From: Nitrospira sp.
GTDB taxonomy: Bacteria > Nitrospirota > Nitrospiria > Nitrospirales > Nitrospiraceae
Direction of reading: 5' to 3'
Assembly: GCA_019636945.1 (NCBI GenBank)
Contig: JAHBWO010000036.1
Span: 1 to 33,918, forward strand
Length of the DNA stretch: 33,918 nt
Shown here: piece by piece, positions 24,454-32,980 of the stretch
How the letters are laid out: each line of letters opens with the position of its first letter
Numbering within the stretch: the stretch's first letter is position 1
Position numbers and translations under genes: made by a program
Notes under the pieces: model-generated
The model's database searches: none
Told to the model about the DNA's origin: nothing
Seen by the model: the letters and a program-made list of their open reading frames with translations, nothing else

Positions 24454-25418
24454 GCGCCAGCTCCCAACAAGGCAGAACCTGGCAGGGTGAAGATCCAGGC
24501 TGAGAGGATCTTGCTCGTGACTCCCCACCGAACCGCAGAGAGACGTTTGGTCGAACCGACCCCTAAGATCGACGAGGTAATCGTATGGGTCGTACTCACC
24601 GGAAGACCGAACTGAGCCGTAAACAACAAGACGGTCGCCGCCCCCGTCTCAGCGGCGAATCCGTGGACTGGTTCGAGTTTGACCATTTTCATTCCCAGCG
24701 TATGGATAATGCGCCACCCACCGACGGTCGTGCCCAGCCCCATGGCCAAGGCACAGGCCACAATCACCCAGGTCGGCACTTCTGCCGATGTCAGCTGACC
24801 CGAAGCGACTAACGCCAGCGTGATCACGCCCATCACCTTTTGAGCGTCATTCGCCCCGTGACTGAACGCCATGAAGCTCGCCGAGAGAAGCTGAAGTCGG
24901 CTGAACAGTTTGGTCGCCAGGCCACGATGAACCCGGAAAAACGACCAGCTTACGAGCACCATGATGAGAAACCCCATTCCAAATCCCAACAGAGGAGAAA
25001 GAATCATGGCTTCGAGGATCTTCTGCAATCCCTTGAATTGCACGACCGCCCAGCCTCCATGAGCGACCGCGGCACCCACAAGACCACCGATCAATGCGTG
25101 CGAGGAGCTGGTCGGAAGACCCAGGATCAGCGTGAATAAATTCCAGCAGATGGCTCCCGCCATCGCGCCGGCCACGACGACGTTTGTAATCGCATCAGGA
25201 AACACAATCCCACCGCCGATCATTTTCGCAACAGCGGTCGAGAAGAAGGCGCCGGCCACGTTCAGTGCTCCGGCCAGCAAGACCGCCGTCAGCGGCCTCA
25301 AGACGCGTGTGGAGACGACCGTCGCCACGGCGTTGGCACAATCGTGCCATCCGTTCGAGAAATCGAACAGCAGGGCCAACACCACGGTCACCAACAATAA
25401 TCCGCTCAATTCAGGCAT
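24426..25418 (-). CDS. pit: Low-affinity inorganic phosphate transporter, PiT family
   Basis: This 330-residue membrane protein has the duplicated PiT signature. The N-terminal copy is NGWHDCANAVATVVSTRVL and the C-terminal copy is SHGANDAQKVMGVITLAL, with TSSSHALIGGLVGAAV and VSTTHTITSSILGVG as the paired Ser/Thr-His motifs. About ten hydrophobic segments are visible. The start ATG at 25418 has GAGAG five bases upstream; a GTG two codons earlier is an alternative. It moves phosphate in symport with H+ or Na+ in family members. It is downstream of a DUF47 gene, a common pairing, and converges on phoBR. Confidence 0.94.
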   Translation of the reverse strand: MPELSGLLLVTVVLALLFDFSNGWHDCANAVATVVSTRVLRPLTAVLLAGALNVAGAFFSTAVAKMIGGGIVFPDAITNVVVAGAMAGAICWNLFTLILGLPTSSSHALIGGLVGAAVAHGGWAVVQFKGLQKILEAMILSPLLGFGMGFLIMVLVSWSFFRVHRGLATKLFSRLQLLSASFMAFSHGANDAQKVMGVITLALVASGQLTSAEVPTWVIVACALAMGLGTTVGGWRIIHTLGMKMVKLEPVHGFAAETGAATVLLFTAQFGLPVSTTHTITSSILGVGSTKRLSAVRWGVTSKILSAWIFTLPGSALLGAGAYTILSWFH

Positions 25419-25522
25419 GGGCACTCTCGTTTTTGTTCAGGAAGACGGTGTGGGGTCACTGATCTGCGAGGGAGGTTCTCCTACCCGTTGCACTCTCGAA
25501 GGTCAGGTCCGGATAGAACCAA

Positions 25523-26143
25523 CTACGCTTGCTTCAGGACAATACATTCGATGACATTGGCAACATCTTCACAGCGATCGGTCCCCTCTTCAAAGGTCTC
25601 GTAGATCTCTTTCCACTTGATCACCGTAATCGGATTCGTTTCTTTCTCAAAGAGTGTGGAAATCGCATCGCGTGACACCCGATCGGCTTCATTCTCCAAA
25701 CTGTTCACCGCCACGCTATATTCTTTGACTTCTTCATGCGACATGCTGATCCGATCCACGCCTCGCCCCACCGCCACGGAGGCCTGGTAGAGGATATCCG
25801 CCAGCCGAATTGCGCAGGGAGTGGGCTGCTCGATCTTATAGATGGCAAACCGATCCGCCACCGCTTCGATCGCATCCAGAATGTCGTCCAACGCGCTGGC
25901 GAGATCGTGAATATCCTCCCGATCAATCGGCGTAATGAACGTTTGATTGAGACGCATGGCAATGTCATGCGTAATGCCATCGCCGATGTGCTCCACCTCT
26001 TTGATACGCGCAATCTTTTCCTGAATGTTCGTATAGTCTTCCATCAGGCCCTTGAGCAACCGACTGCCTTCGATCACATTGTGGGCCGCCTTCTTAAAGA
26101 GTTCAAAAAAGGCTTCCTCTTTGGGAAGTATGCTGAACATCAT
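25523..26143 (-). CDS. DUF47 (PhoU-like) protein, regulator of PiT phosphate transport
   Basis: The 206-residue all-helical protein has DUF47 family hallmarks: MMFSILPKEEAFFELFKKAAHN, KEVEHIGDGITHDIAMRLNQTFITPIDREDIHDLASALDDILD, and the C-terminal WKEIYETFEEGTDRCEDVANVIE. Acidic E/D clusters in the two helical repeats resemble the metal-binding sites of PhoU. DUF47 proteins commonly sit next to pit and are thought to control its activity. It lies 104 bases before pit and 77 bases after fabH on the same strand. AAAGGA lies just before the ATG pair. Function is by family and context. Confidence 0.93.
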   Translation of the reverse strand: MMFSILPKEEAFFELFKKAAHNVIEGSRLLKGLMEDYTNIQEKIARIKEVEHIGDGITHDIAMRLNQTFITPIDREDIHDLASALDDILDAIEAVADRFAIYKIEQPTPCAIRLADILYQASVAVGRGVDRISMSHEEVKEYSVAVNSLENEADRVSRDAISTLFEKETNPITVIKWKEIYETFEEGTDRCEDVANVIECIVLKQA

Positions 26144-26220
26144 GATCCTTTGTACTCCTGAATCAGGTACTTACCCGAAAGGGGAAGCAGCGACAAGCTT
26201 GTCTCCGTCGAGCATCGACG

Positions 26221-27213
26221 TTACCACCGGACAAGGCTCGTTGCCCAGGTCAGTCCCCCTCCAAAACTTCCCAGGAGTACCACATCTCCCGGGGAAATAT
26301 GTCCGCGACGGACTGCATCATCCAGCGCGATGGGGAGCGAGGCCGAGGAGGTATTGCCATACCGTTCAATGACCGATGCGATTCTAGACCGCTCGATCCC
26401 TAACCGATGGGCGATCTGATCCAGTATCCGTCCATTCGCCTGATGCAGCACGACCTGTTTCAGATCATCCGAACGCATGCCGAACTCCTTCAAGATGTCG
26501 TGTACGGCCTGCTCAACACGTCGAATCGCAACCCTAAAAAGCGACGCCCCGCGCATGCGCAGCATATGGTCCCGCTTTTTCACACCATCGGCTGATGCAG
26601 GACTCCGTGACCCCCCACTGGGAATTCGAATGAGCCCGTGCGACGCCCCGTCCGCGTAGAGCCTGATTCCGAGGATTCCTCGCCACTCCGGGTTGGGATC
26701 GGGCTCTCCTCGAAGGATGACGGCCCCGGCTCCATCCCCGAACAACAACGCGGTCGCAGGATCTTGCAAGTCAAGCGTGCGAGACTTCACCTCAGCCGCG
26801 ACAACCAGACAGGTCTTCACCTGCCCGCTTTGAATCATGGCCTGTGCCATCGAGAGTCCATACAAAAACCCCGAACAGGAGGCAGAGACATCAAAAGCCC
26901 CCACCGGCCTGCAACCCAACCCCCGTTGCACCAAGCAGGCCGTCGAGGGGAACGCCATGTCCGGGGACGTGGTAGAAAGTACAATCGCGTCAATAGCCGA
27001 GGCCTCACAACCAGCAGCCTCCAGCGCTCGACGCCCTGCAGCGATCGCGAGGTCTGACGCAGCTTCGTGCGCCCCCGCCCAGTGGCGTGATTGAATGCCC
27101 GTCAACCGTTGAATATTGGCCGGGGATACCCCCACGACCTGGGCGATCTCCTCGTTCGGCACGACCCGAGTTGGGAGGTAACTGCCCGTTCCAATCACTC
27201 GTGTTCGAATCAT
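26221..27213 (-). CDS. fabH: 3-oxoacyl-ACP synthase III (KAS III, FabH)
   Basis: The 330-residue protein has the KAS III catalytic triad: C113 (VSASCSGFLYGL), H257 (VVLHQANGRILDQ) and N287 (ERYGNTSSASLPIAL). The FabH loop GDGAGAVIL and the C-terminal GSFGGGLTWATSLVRW are also present. It starts fatty acid synthesis by joining acetyl-CoA (or another acyl-CoA) with malonyl-ACP. MIRTRVIGTGSYLP is the natural start; an upstream in-frame start at 27270 would add a non-conserved tail. The gene is alone, not in a fab cluster, and precedes DUF47 and pit on the same strand. A specialised role in another lipid or secondary product is possible but not shown. Confidence 0.94.
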   Translation of the reverse strand: MIRTRVIGTGSYLPTRVVPNEEIAQVVGVSPANIQRLTGIQSRHWAGAHEAASDLAIAAGRRALEAAGCEASAIDAIVLSTTSPDMAFPSTACLVQRGLGCRPVGAFDVSASCSGFLYGLSMAQAMIQSGQVKTCLVVAAEVKSRTLDLQDPATALLFGDGAGAVILRGEPDPNPEWRGILGIRLYADGASHGLIRIPSGGSRSPASADGVKKRDHMLRMRGASLFRVAIRRVEQAVHDILKEFGMRSDDLKQVVLHQANGRILDQIAHRLGIERSRIASVIERYGNTSSASLPIALDDAVRRGHISPGDVVLLGSFGGGLTWATSLVRW

Positions 27214-27327
27214 GGCCCTGCTCGGATCAACTCCTGCAATCAGTCGGACAAACTCGGGTGATACGCCCAATGTGGAGCGGGATTATAGGGGCGGCAAAGA
27301 GACAGGTCAACAAAACCAGGCACCCAA

Positions 27328-27356
27328 TTGCTTTTTATCTATATCCTTGCTATTTT
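27328..27356 (+). promoter_or_regulatory. Candidate sigma-70-like promoter for the bamD-like gene
   Basis: TTGCTT (27328-27333), exactly 17 bases, then TATTTT (27351-27356). A transcription start about seven bases later (near 27363) would fall next to the first ATG (27365). That implies a leaderless or nearly leaderless message, or use of one of the in-frame ATGs at 27371 or 27380. None of them has a Shine-Dalgarno sequence. Confidence 0.4.
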
Positions 27357-27364
27357 CATTGGTT

Positions 27365-28360
27365 ATGCAGATGCCTCTCATGCAAGCAGGTGTTTCCGCT
27401 CGATTCAGACCGTCCGGTCCGTGCCTGGCGACGTGGCTGGGCCTCTACTGCCTTGTGTTCTCCTCCTGCGCCGGCGATTTTTCCGCCAGCGACGTCCGAA
27501 GTGGGCTCAAAAAAGCCCTCAGTAGTACAGACGAACAAATCTTTCTCGGGGACACGATCGATAACCATTACCACCCCAATGTGATCATGAAACGTGGCGA
27601 GGCCTACTTTGAGAAGGAAGAGTACTCGGAAGCGCTCGTCGAATATAAACACTTTCTAGAACTGCATCGGAATCACGTGCTCGCTCCCTATGCCGCCTTC
27701 AGGATTGGGGAGATCCATATTAAGATGGCAAAAACGATCGATCGCGACCCTGAACCGATGCAAAAGGCCATCGCCGCATTCGACCAGATGCGGAAAGAAT
27801 TTCCCGGCAGCCGCTACGACACACAGGCGCAGCAAAAACTCGAAGAGTGCCACGACTGGCTGGCACAGATGCATCTGTTCGTCGGACAATTCTACTATCG
27901 AAGAGGCTCGTACTTGGCGGCGGCCCACCGATTCGAGCAAGTGCTCAAGACCTATCCGGACAAGCCTGTTGCCCCGGACGCGATGTACTTCCTCGCCAAG
28001 TCGTACCACGAGATGGGTGCCGATGATTGGGCAAGAGACCACCTCATTGTGCTGGCGGAGAAGCACCCAGACAGCAAGTTCGCCGGTGACGGGAAACATC
28101 TGCTCGCAAAAATCAACGAGACTCAGCCCAAAACGTTGCTGGCACAGCAGTCGGAATCAACATCGCTCTCGGATGCCGGACCAGGCCTCGTACGAAACGG
28201 TCGATCCAGTTTCTCACCTCAGTCCCCTCCTGCCGGCTCATCCTCACTACCTACAATGGGAGCACCTGGCGTCGCGCCGTCGTTAGATGAGGTTGGTGCC
28301 GCGGCACCCCATTCACTGAAATCAGGATTCACTGCCTGCCGCCTTGGCGCCTGGTGCTGA
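27365..28360 (+). CDS. bamD: BamD-like outer-membrane lipoprotein with TPR repeats
   Basis: The product (331 residues from 27365) has a hydrophobic leader and a lipobox-like FSSC with the acceptor Cys near residue 35. Helical TPR-like repeats follow (VIMKRGEAYFEKEEYSEALVEYKHFLELH, then FPGSRYDTQAQQKLEECHDWLAQMHLFVGQFYYRRGSYLAAAHRFEQVLKTYPD). That last segment is a close fit to BamD, which works with BamA to insert outer-membrane proteins. The last 60 residues are low-complexity and Ser/Pro/Gly-rich, unlike E. coli BamD. The lipobox has Phe rather than Leu at -3. The start is uncertain (27365, 27371 or 27380); longer frames beginning at 27212 put the leader too far in. It is divergent from fabH and convergent with ccdA. 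Confidence 0.8.
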   Translation: MQMPLMQAGVSARFRPSGPCLATWLGLYCLVFSSCAGDFSASDVRSGLKKALSSTDEQIFLGDTIDNHYHPNVIMKRGEAYFEKEEYSEALVEYKHFLELHRNHVLAPYAAFRIGEIHIKMAKTIDRDPEPMQKAIAAFDQMRKEFPGSRYDTQAQQKLEECHDWLAQMHLFVGQFYYRRGSYLAAAHRFEQVLKTYPDKPVAPDAMYFLAKSYHEMGADDWARDHLIVLAEKHPDSKFAGDGKHLLAKINETQPKTLLAQQSESTSLSDAGPGLVRNGRSSFSPQSPPAGSSSLPTMGAPGVAPSLDEVGAAAPHSLKSGFTACRLGAWC

Positions 28361-28401
28361 GATAGCCGCCAGCTGAAAGCTGATTGCCGAAGGCGAGCTA
28401 C

Positions 28402-29148
28402 CTACTGACCCAGATACCAGCCGATCCCGTATCGCTCCAACAAACTGGTGATCATCGTCAACGAGTTGGCATAGATCATCACACCGACGACGATCAACAT
28501 CACTCCGCTCACGGTCGACACACCCCACAAATAGGCCCGTACTTCTTTGAAATAGGCCAAGAATCGATCGACGCCCAATGCCGTCAGAAACAACGGCAGC
28601 CCCAAGCCCAATGAGTAGAAAGTCAATAAGACAACCCCACTGAACAGGGAGTCGGTCGTACTCGCATAGAGCAAAATCGATCCCAGGACCGGCCCAACGC
28701 AGGGAGTCCATCCGGCCGCGAATGCCACACCGATCAAGAATGATCCCAAATACCCAGCCGGTCGATTGCGAAACTGGTACCGATGCTCCATCTTGAGGAA
28801 TGTGAGATTGAGGATCCCAAGCAGATACAGCCCGAACAGAATGATCACCACACCGCCGATACGCCGAATAAGATCTTGATGGCTAATCAGAATCTGTCCG
28901 AGAAAACTCGCGGAGGCACCGAACGCGATGAATACCGATGAAAACCCGCCGATGAAGAGCAGGGAGTTGACGATGATCGCCTTCTTGAACTTTTCACGTT
29001 CAGCGGCATCGGTAAGTTGTTCAACCGAGAGTCCGGTGATATAGGAAATATAGCTCGGCACCAGCGGCAGGACACACGGGGATACAAACGAAAGAAGCCC
29101 CGCAGAAAAGGCCGCAATCAGCGAAATCTGTGGAATGGATTGCGTCAT
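28402..29148 (-). CDS. ccdA: CcdA-family thiol-disulfide transmembrane protein
   Basis: A 248-residue protein with about six membrane segments. The two redox cysteines lie in the family contexts SFVSPCVLPLVPSY (near residue 25) and AAGWTPCVGPVLGS, and a FIGGFSSVFIAFGAS segment lies between them. CcdA/DsbD-type proteins carry electrons from cytoplasmic thioredoxin to periplasmic thioredoxin-like proteins, which keep apocytochrome c cysteines reduced for heme attachment. The TlpA/ResA-type gene just upstream on the same strand is its likely partner, and the tetraheme cytochrome in this window is a possible client of such a system. A modest AGG site precedes the ATG. Confidence 0.93.
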   Translation of the reverse strand: MTQSIPQISLIAAFSAGLLSFVSPCVLPLVPSYISYITGLSVEQLTDAAEREKFKKAIIVNSLLFIGGFSSVFIAFGASASFLGQILISHQDLIRRIGGVVIILFGLYLLGILNLTFLKMEHRYQFRNRPAGYLGSFLIGVAFAAGWTPCVGPVLGSILLYASTTDSLFSGVVLLTFYSLGLGLPLFLTALGVDRFLAYFKEVRAYLWGVSTVSGVMLIVVGVMIYANSLTMITSLLERYGIGWYLGQ

Positions 29149-29253
29149 CGCATGCCTACTTTTTTCATAACGGTTTGTGCCCCTTCGGCTCGGCTAGGCC
29201 CGTCGCAGTGGCCTGTCGGTGGTTGCAGTAGACGTGTTCATCAAGACTGTGGG

Positions 29254-29811
29254 CTAGGACTTCAGCAGCGCATGAATCAAGTCACGGGCCTCCGGTGAGT
29301 CCCAATCGCGAGCACCAAATATTTTTTGTCGCACGACGCCCTGCCGATCGACCATGAAGGTGACCGGGATCGTTCGAGCGCCATAGGCCAGACCAACCCG
29401 ATACTCCGAGTCATGGAGAATCGGGAACGTAAAGCCCATCTGCTTCTGGAACGGGCGCGTCACCATTGCACCCTGAGAATCCGTCGACACGGCCAAAATC
29501 TCGAACTCTCTTCTCGGTAACGTACGATAGAGTTGCTCCATTGCCGGCATCTCGACCCGGCAAGGTCCGCACCACGTCGCCCAAAAATTCAGCAACACAA
29601 CCTTCCCTCTGAGCTGCGAAAGACTCACGGCATTCCCGGCAAGGTCTCGCAATATGAAATTCGGCGCCTCATCACCGACTTGGACGACTCCTCGTCCGAC
29701 AACCGACGGTTTCACTAACTGCGGAGGTTGGGCATCAACCACTGATGACGCGACCAGCCCGCCGACAGCGAGCAGCACAGGGAGAATCGAGATCTTTCGG
29801 ATATACTGCAT
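29254..29811 (-). CDS. TlpA/ResA-type thioredoxin-like protein
   Basis: The 185-residue protein has an N-terminal membrane anchor or signal (MQYIRKISILPVLLAVGGLV) and a thioredoxin fold with active site WCGPC (LLNFWATWCGPCRVEMPAMEQL). The usual cis-Pro motif TIPVTFMVDRQG is present. This is the layout of ResA/TlpA/CcmG proteins, which reduce apocytochrome c or other periplasmic targets. The ATG at 29811 is chosen over an in-frame TTG two codons earlier. It lies 105 bases upstream of ccdA on the same strand, and the pair is a common redox relay. Which of the ResA-like subfamilies it belongs to cannot be decided by eye. Confidence 0.92.
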   Translation of the reverse strand: MQYIRKISILPVLLAVGGLVASSVVDAQPPQLVKPSVVGRGVVQVGDEAPNFILRDLAGNAVSLSQLRGKVVLLNFWATWCGPCRVEMPAMEQLYRTLPRREFEILAVSTDSQGAMVTRPFQKQMGFTFPILHDSEYRVGLAYGARTIPVTFMVDRQGVVRQKIFGARDWDSPEARDLIHALLKS

Positions 29812-30135
29812 TTTCAAAACTCAGAACGCAATTCTGAGAGGCTCCCCTTGGAAGAGCTGGAGCAATGCCGTCCTCACAACTATACCTGCATCCGCGAACA
29901 TGCTGTCCCCTCAATCCTTAAATCATGTTACAAGTCCCCAAAATCCTGAGTCAAGTAAACGAGGCCTGACTTTATTCCCCAACCAACTACATGAAATGAT
30001 GGACAAAGCCCACCCATCTCCTTTAGAATCGGTTTCGCTTGTTCGTGGCTTGTCACTCGCCACTATTTTCTCACATTCCAGATTCCTTAGACAGACCAAC
30101 GCTGGATTTCTATAACCTCAACCCACGAGGGGCCT
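29812..30135. other. Divergent gap between tlpA-like gene and metK
   Basis: About 320 bases with no gene. A small perfect stem CTCAGAA/TTCTGAG (29820-29838) lies in the tlpA leader on the minus strand. I looked for SAM-I and SAH riboswitch core patterns before metK and found neither. A TTGTTC-19-TATTTT pair near 30039-30069 is too poor to call a promoter. Confidence 0.4.
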
Positions 30136-31284
30136 ATGCGAGACAATTTCCTTTTTACCTCCGAATCAGTGACAGAAGGACATCCGGATAAAATCGCCGA
30201 CCAAATCTCAGACGGCATCCTGGATGCCATCATCGCCCAGGATAAATATTCTCGTGTCGCCTGCGAGACAATCCTCACGACAGGCATTGCACTGGTGGCC
30301 GGGGAAATCTCGACGAAGGCCTACGTTGAAATCCCGGACATTATCCGCGAAGTCATTAAAGAAGTCGGCTACTGCGATGCCTCCTGGGGATTCGACTACC
30401 ACACCTGTTCCGTTCTCACCGCGATTCACCAACAATCTGGTGACATCGCGATGGGCGTGGACTCCGGCGGAGCCGGTGATCAAGGGTTGATGTTCGGATA
30501 TGCCACCAACGAAACCGCTGAACTCATGCCGATGCCGATCGTCTTGGCTCATCGTTTGACCAAGCGGCTCGCCGAAGTACGCAAGAAAAACATTCTCAAA
30601 TGGGTGCGGCCGGATGGGAAATCTCAAGTCACGGTCGAGTACAAAAACGGGAGGCCCGTACGGATCGATACGATCGTCGTCTCCACGCAACACAGCCCAG
30701 ATGTGACCAGCAAGCAAATTGAACGCGATATCATGGAAAAGGTCATCAAGCCGGTGATGCCGAAGGGCCTGTATGACCCGACCGGTGTGAAGCATCATAT
30801 CAACCCGACTGGTCGATTCGTGGTCGGCGGCCCCATGGGCGACACCGGTCTCACCGGGCGAAAGATCATCGTCGACACGTACGGTGGCCATGGCAGCCAT
30901 GGCGGTGGAGCGTTCTCCGGAAAAGATCCAACAAAAGTCGATCGGTCTGCCTCCTACATGGCCCGCTATATCGCGAAGAACCTTGTGGCCGCCGGATTAG
31001 CCGACAAGTGCGAGGTGCAACTGGCCTATGCCATCGGCGTTGCCGATCCTGTCTCCGTGCTGGTCGATACCAAGGGCACGGAAAAGGTGTCGGTTGATAA
31101 GCTCGACAAACTCGTGCGTAAGCACTTCCCCATGACACCACGTGGCATCATTGATCACCTCAAGCTTCGACGACCAATTTTCAAAAAGACGGCGGCATAC
31201 GGACACTTCGGCCGCAACGAGCCCGAGTTTACTTGGGAGAAAACCGACAAGGCCAAAGCCCTACACAAGGACGCCGGACTATAA
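30136..31284 (+). CDS. metK: S-adenosylmethionine synthetase
   Basis: The 382-residue enzyme makes SAM from methionine and ATP. It starts [19 protein letters not shown] and has the ATP/Met-binding motif [18 protein letters not shown]. The flexible loop is followed by [18 protein letters not shown], then [21 protein letters not shown] and [19 protein letters not shown], the P-loop-like phosphate site. It is complete and of normal length. GAGGGG lies just before the ATG as ribosome binding site. It is followed by a strong hairpin and then by ahcY on the same strand, forming a methyl-cycle pair. A 230-residue open frame antisense to it is a shadow. Confidence 0.97.
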   Translation: MRDNFLFTSESVTEGHPDKIADQISDGILDAIIAQDKYSRVACETILTTGIALVAGEISTKAYVEIPDIIREVIKEVGYCDASWGFDYHTCSVLTAIHQQSGDIAMGVDSGGAGDQGLMFGYATNETAELMPMPIVLAHRLTKRLAEVRKKNILKWVRPDGKSQVTVEYKNGRPVRIDTIVVSTQHSPDVTSKQIERDIMEKVIKPVMPKGLYDPTGVKHHINPTGRFVVGGPMGDTGLTGRKIIVDTYGGHGSHGGGAFSGKDPTKVDRSASYMARYIAKNLVAAGLADKCEVQLAYAIGVADPVSVLVDTKGTEKVSVDKLDKLVRKHFPMTPRGIIDHLKLRRPIFKKTAAYGHFGRNEPEFTWEKTDKAKALHKDAGL

Positions 31285-31311
31285 GCTTCGTGAGCCTTAC
31301 CACAGCAGCGC

Positions 31312-31342
31312 AAGGGGGACGGGTTGGTTGCCCGTCCCCCTT
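31312..31342 (+). terminator. Perfect 12-base-pair hairpin between metK and ahcY
   Basis: AAGGGGGACGGG (31312-31323), loop TTGGTTG, then CCCGTCCCCCTT (31331-31342). It lies 28 bases after the metK stop and 62 bases before the ahcY start. Only two T's and CTCATG follow, so it is a strong stem with a weak U-tract. It may partly end transcription, act as an attenuator controlling ahcY, or protect the metK message end. Confidence 0.55.
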
Positions 31343-31359
31343 CTCATGACAGCAATTGA

Positions 31360-32664
<1,305 letters not shown>

Positions 32665-32671
32665 AGAGCAT

Positions 32672-32786
32672 AGTGCGGCGCGGGCACTCTCGGTGCTCGC
32701 TCACCGCGCATACAAGATCGATTAGATTTCTGATAGTTGGCGATGCTCGGTGAATGCGCGCAGTGCGAGAGCACCCGCACCGCACC
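32672..32786 (+). repeat. Long imperfect inverted repeat between ahcY and its terminator
   Basis: The left arm (about 32672-32711) contains GTGCGG, GCGGG, CTCTCG and TCACCG in order. The right arm (about 32740-32786) contains their complements in reverse order (CGGTGA, CGAGAG, CCCGC, CCGCAC). Interruptions are a few mismatches or bulges and a longer offset before the TCACCG block. The loop is about 28 bases. Transcribed, it would fold into one long stem-loop just before the intrinsic terminator. Origin is unknown: candidate small RNA, mRNA 3' structure or degraded foldback element. Confidence 0.5.
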
Positions 32787-32806
32787 AGCAAGAAGAGAAA
32801 GAAGGG

Positions 32807-32836
32807 AAAGGCCACCTCAGTTGAGGTGGCCTTTTT
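32807..32836 (+). terminator. Intrinsic terminator after ahcY
   Basis: AAAGGCCACCTCA (32807-32819) pairs with TGAGGTGGCCTTT (32822-32834) and runs into a T-tract (TTTTT ending at 32836). This is the only textbook Rho-independent terminator I found in the window. It ends the metK-ahcY transcript and separates it from the dioxygenase gene. Confidence 0.92.
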
Positions 32837-32980
32837 CATTCAGCCATGAGCGTCTCTCCTCGATGCTCTCTCAAAGAGATCCTGGCGAAGGAATGAAAAA
32901 GGTCTCCCCAATTTCATGAGTCAACCGAAAGCAATTGCAATCTCATCCTGGAGTGGTAGAGTGGGGGCGAGGAGGACTGT

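Noticed and set aside
29812..30135. Possible SAM or SAH riboswitch before metK, or in the metK-ahcY spacer
   Set aside because: I looked for the SAM-I core and the SAH riboswitch conserved segments and did not see either. Only small unrelated stems are present. A covariance-model search would settle it.
30208..30900. 230-residue open frame antisense to metK
   Set aside because: It is a shadow of the metK codon pattern: rich in His, Asp and Arg, without start signals and lying fully inside a conserved enzyme gene.
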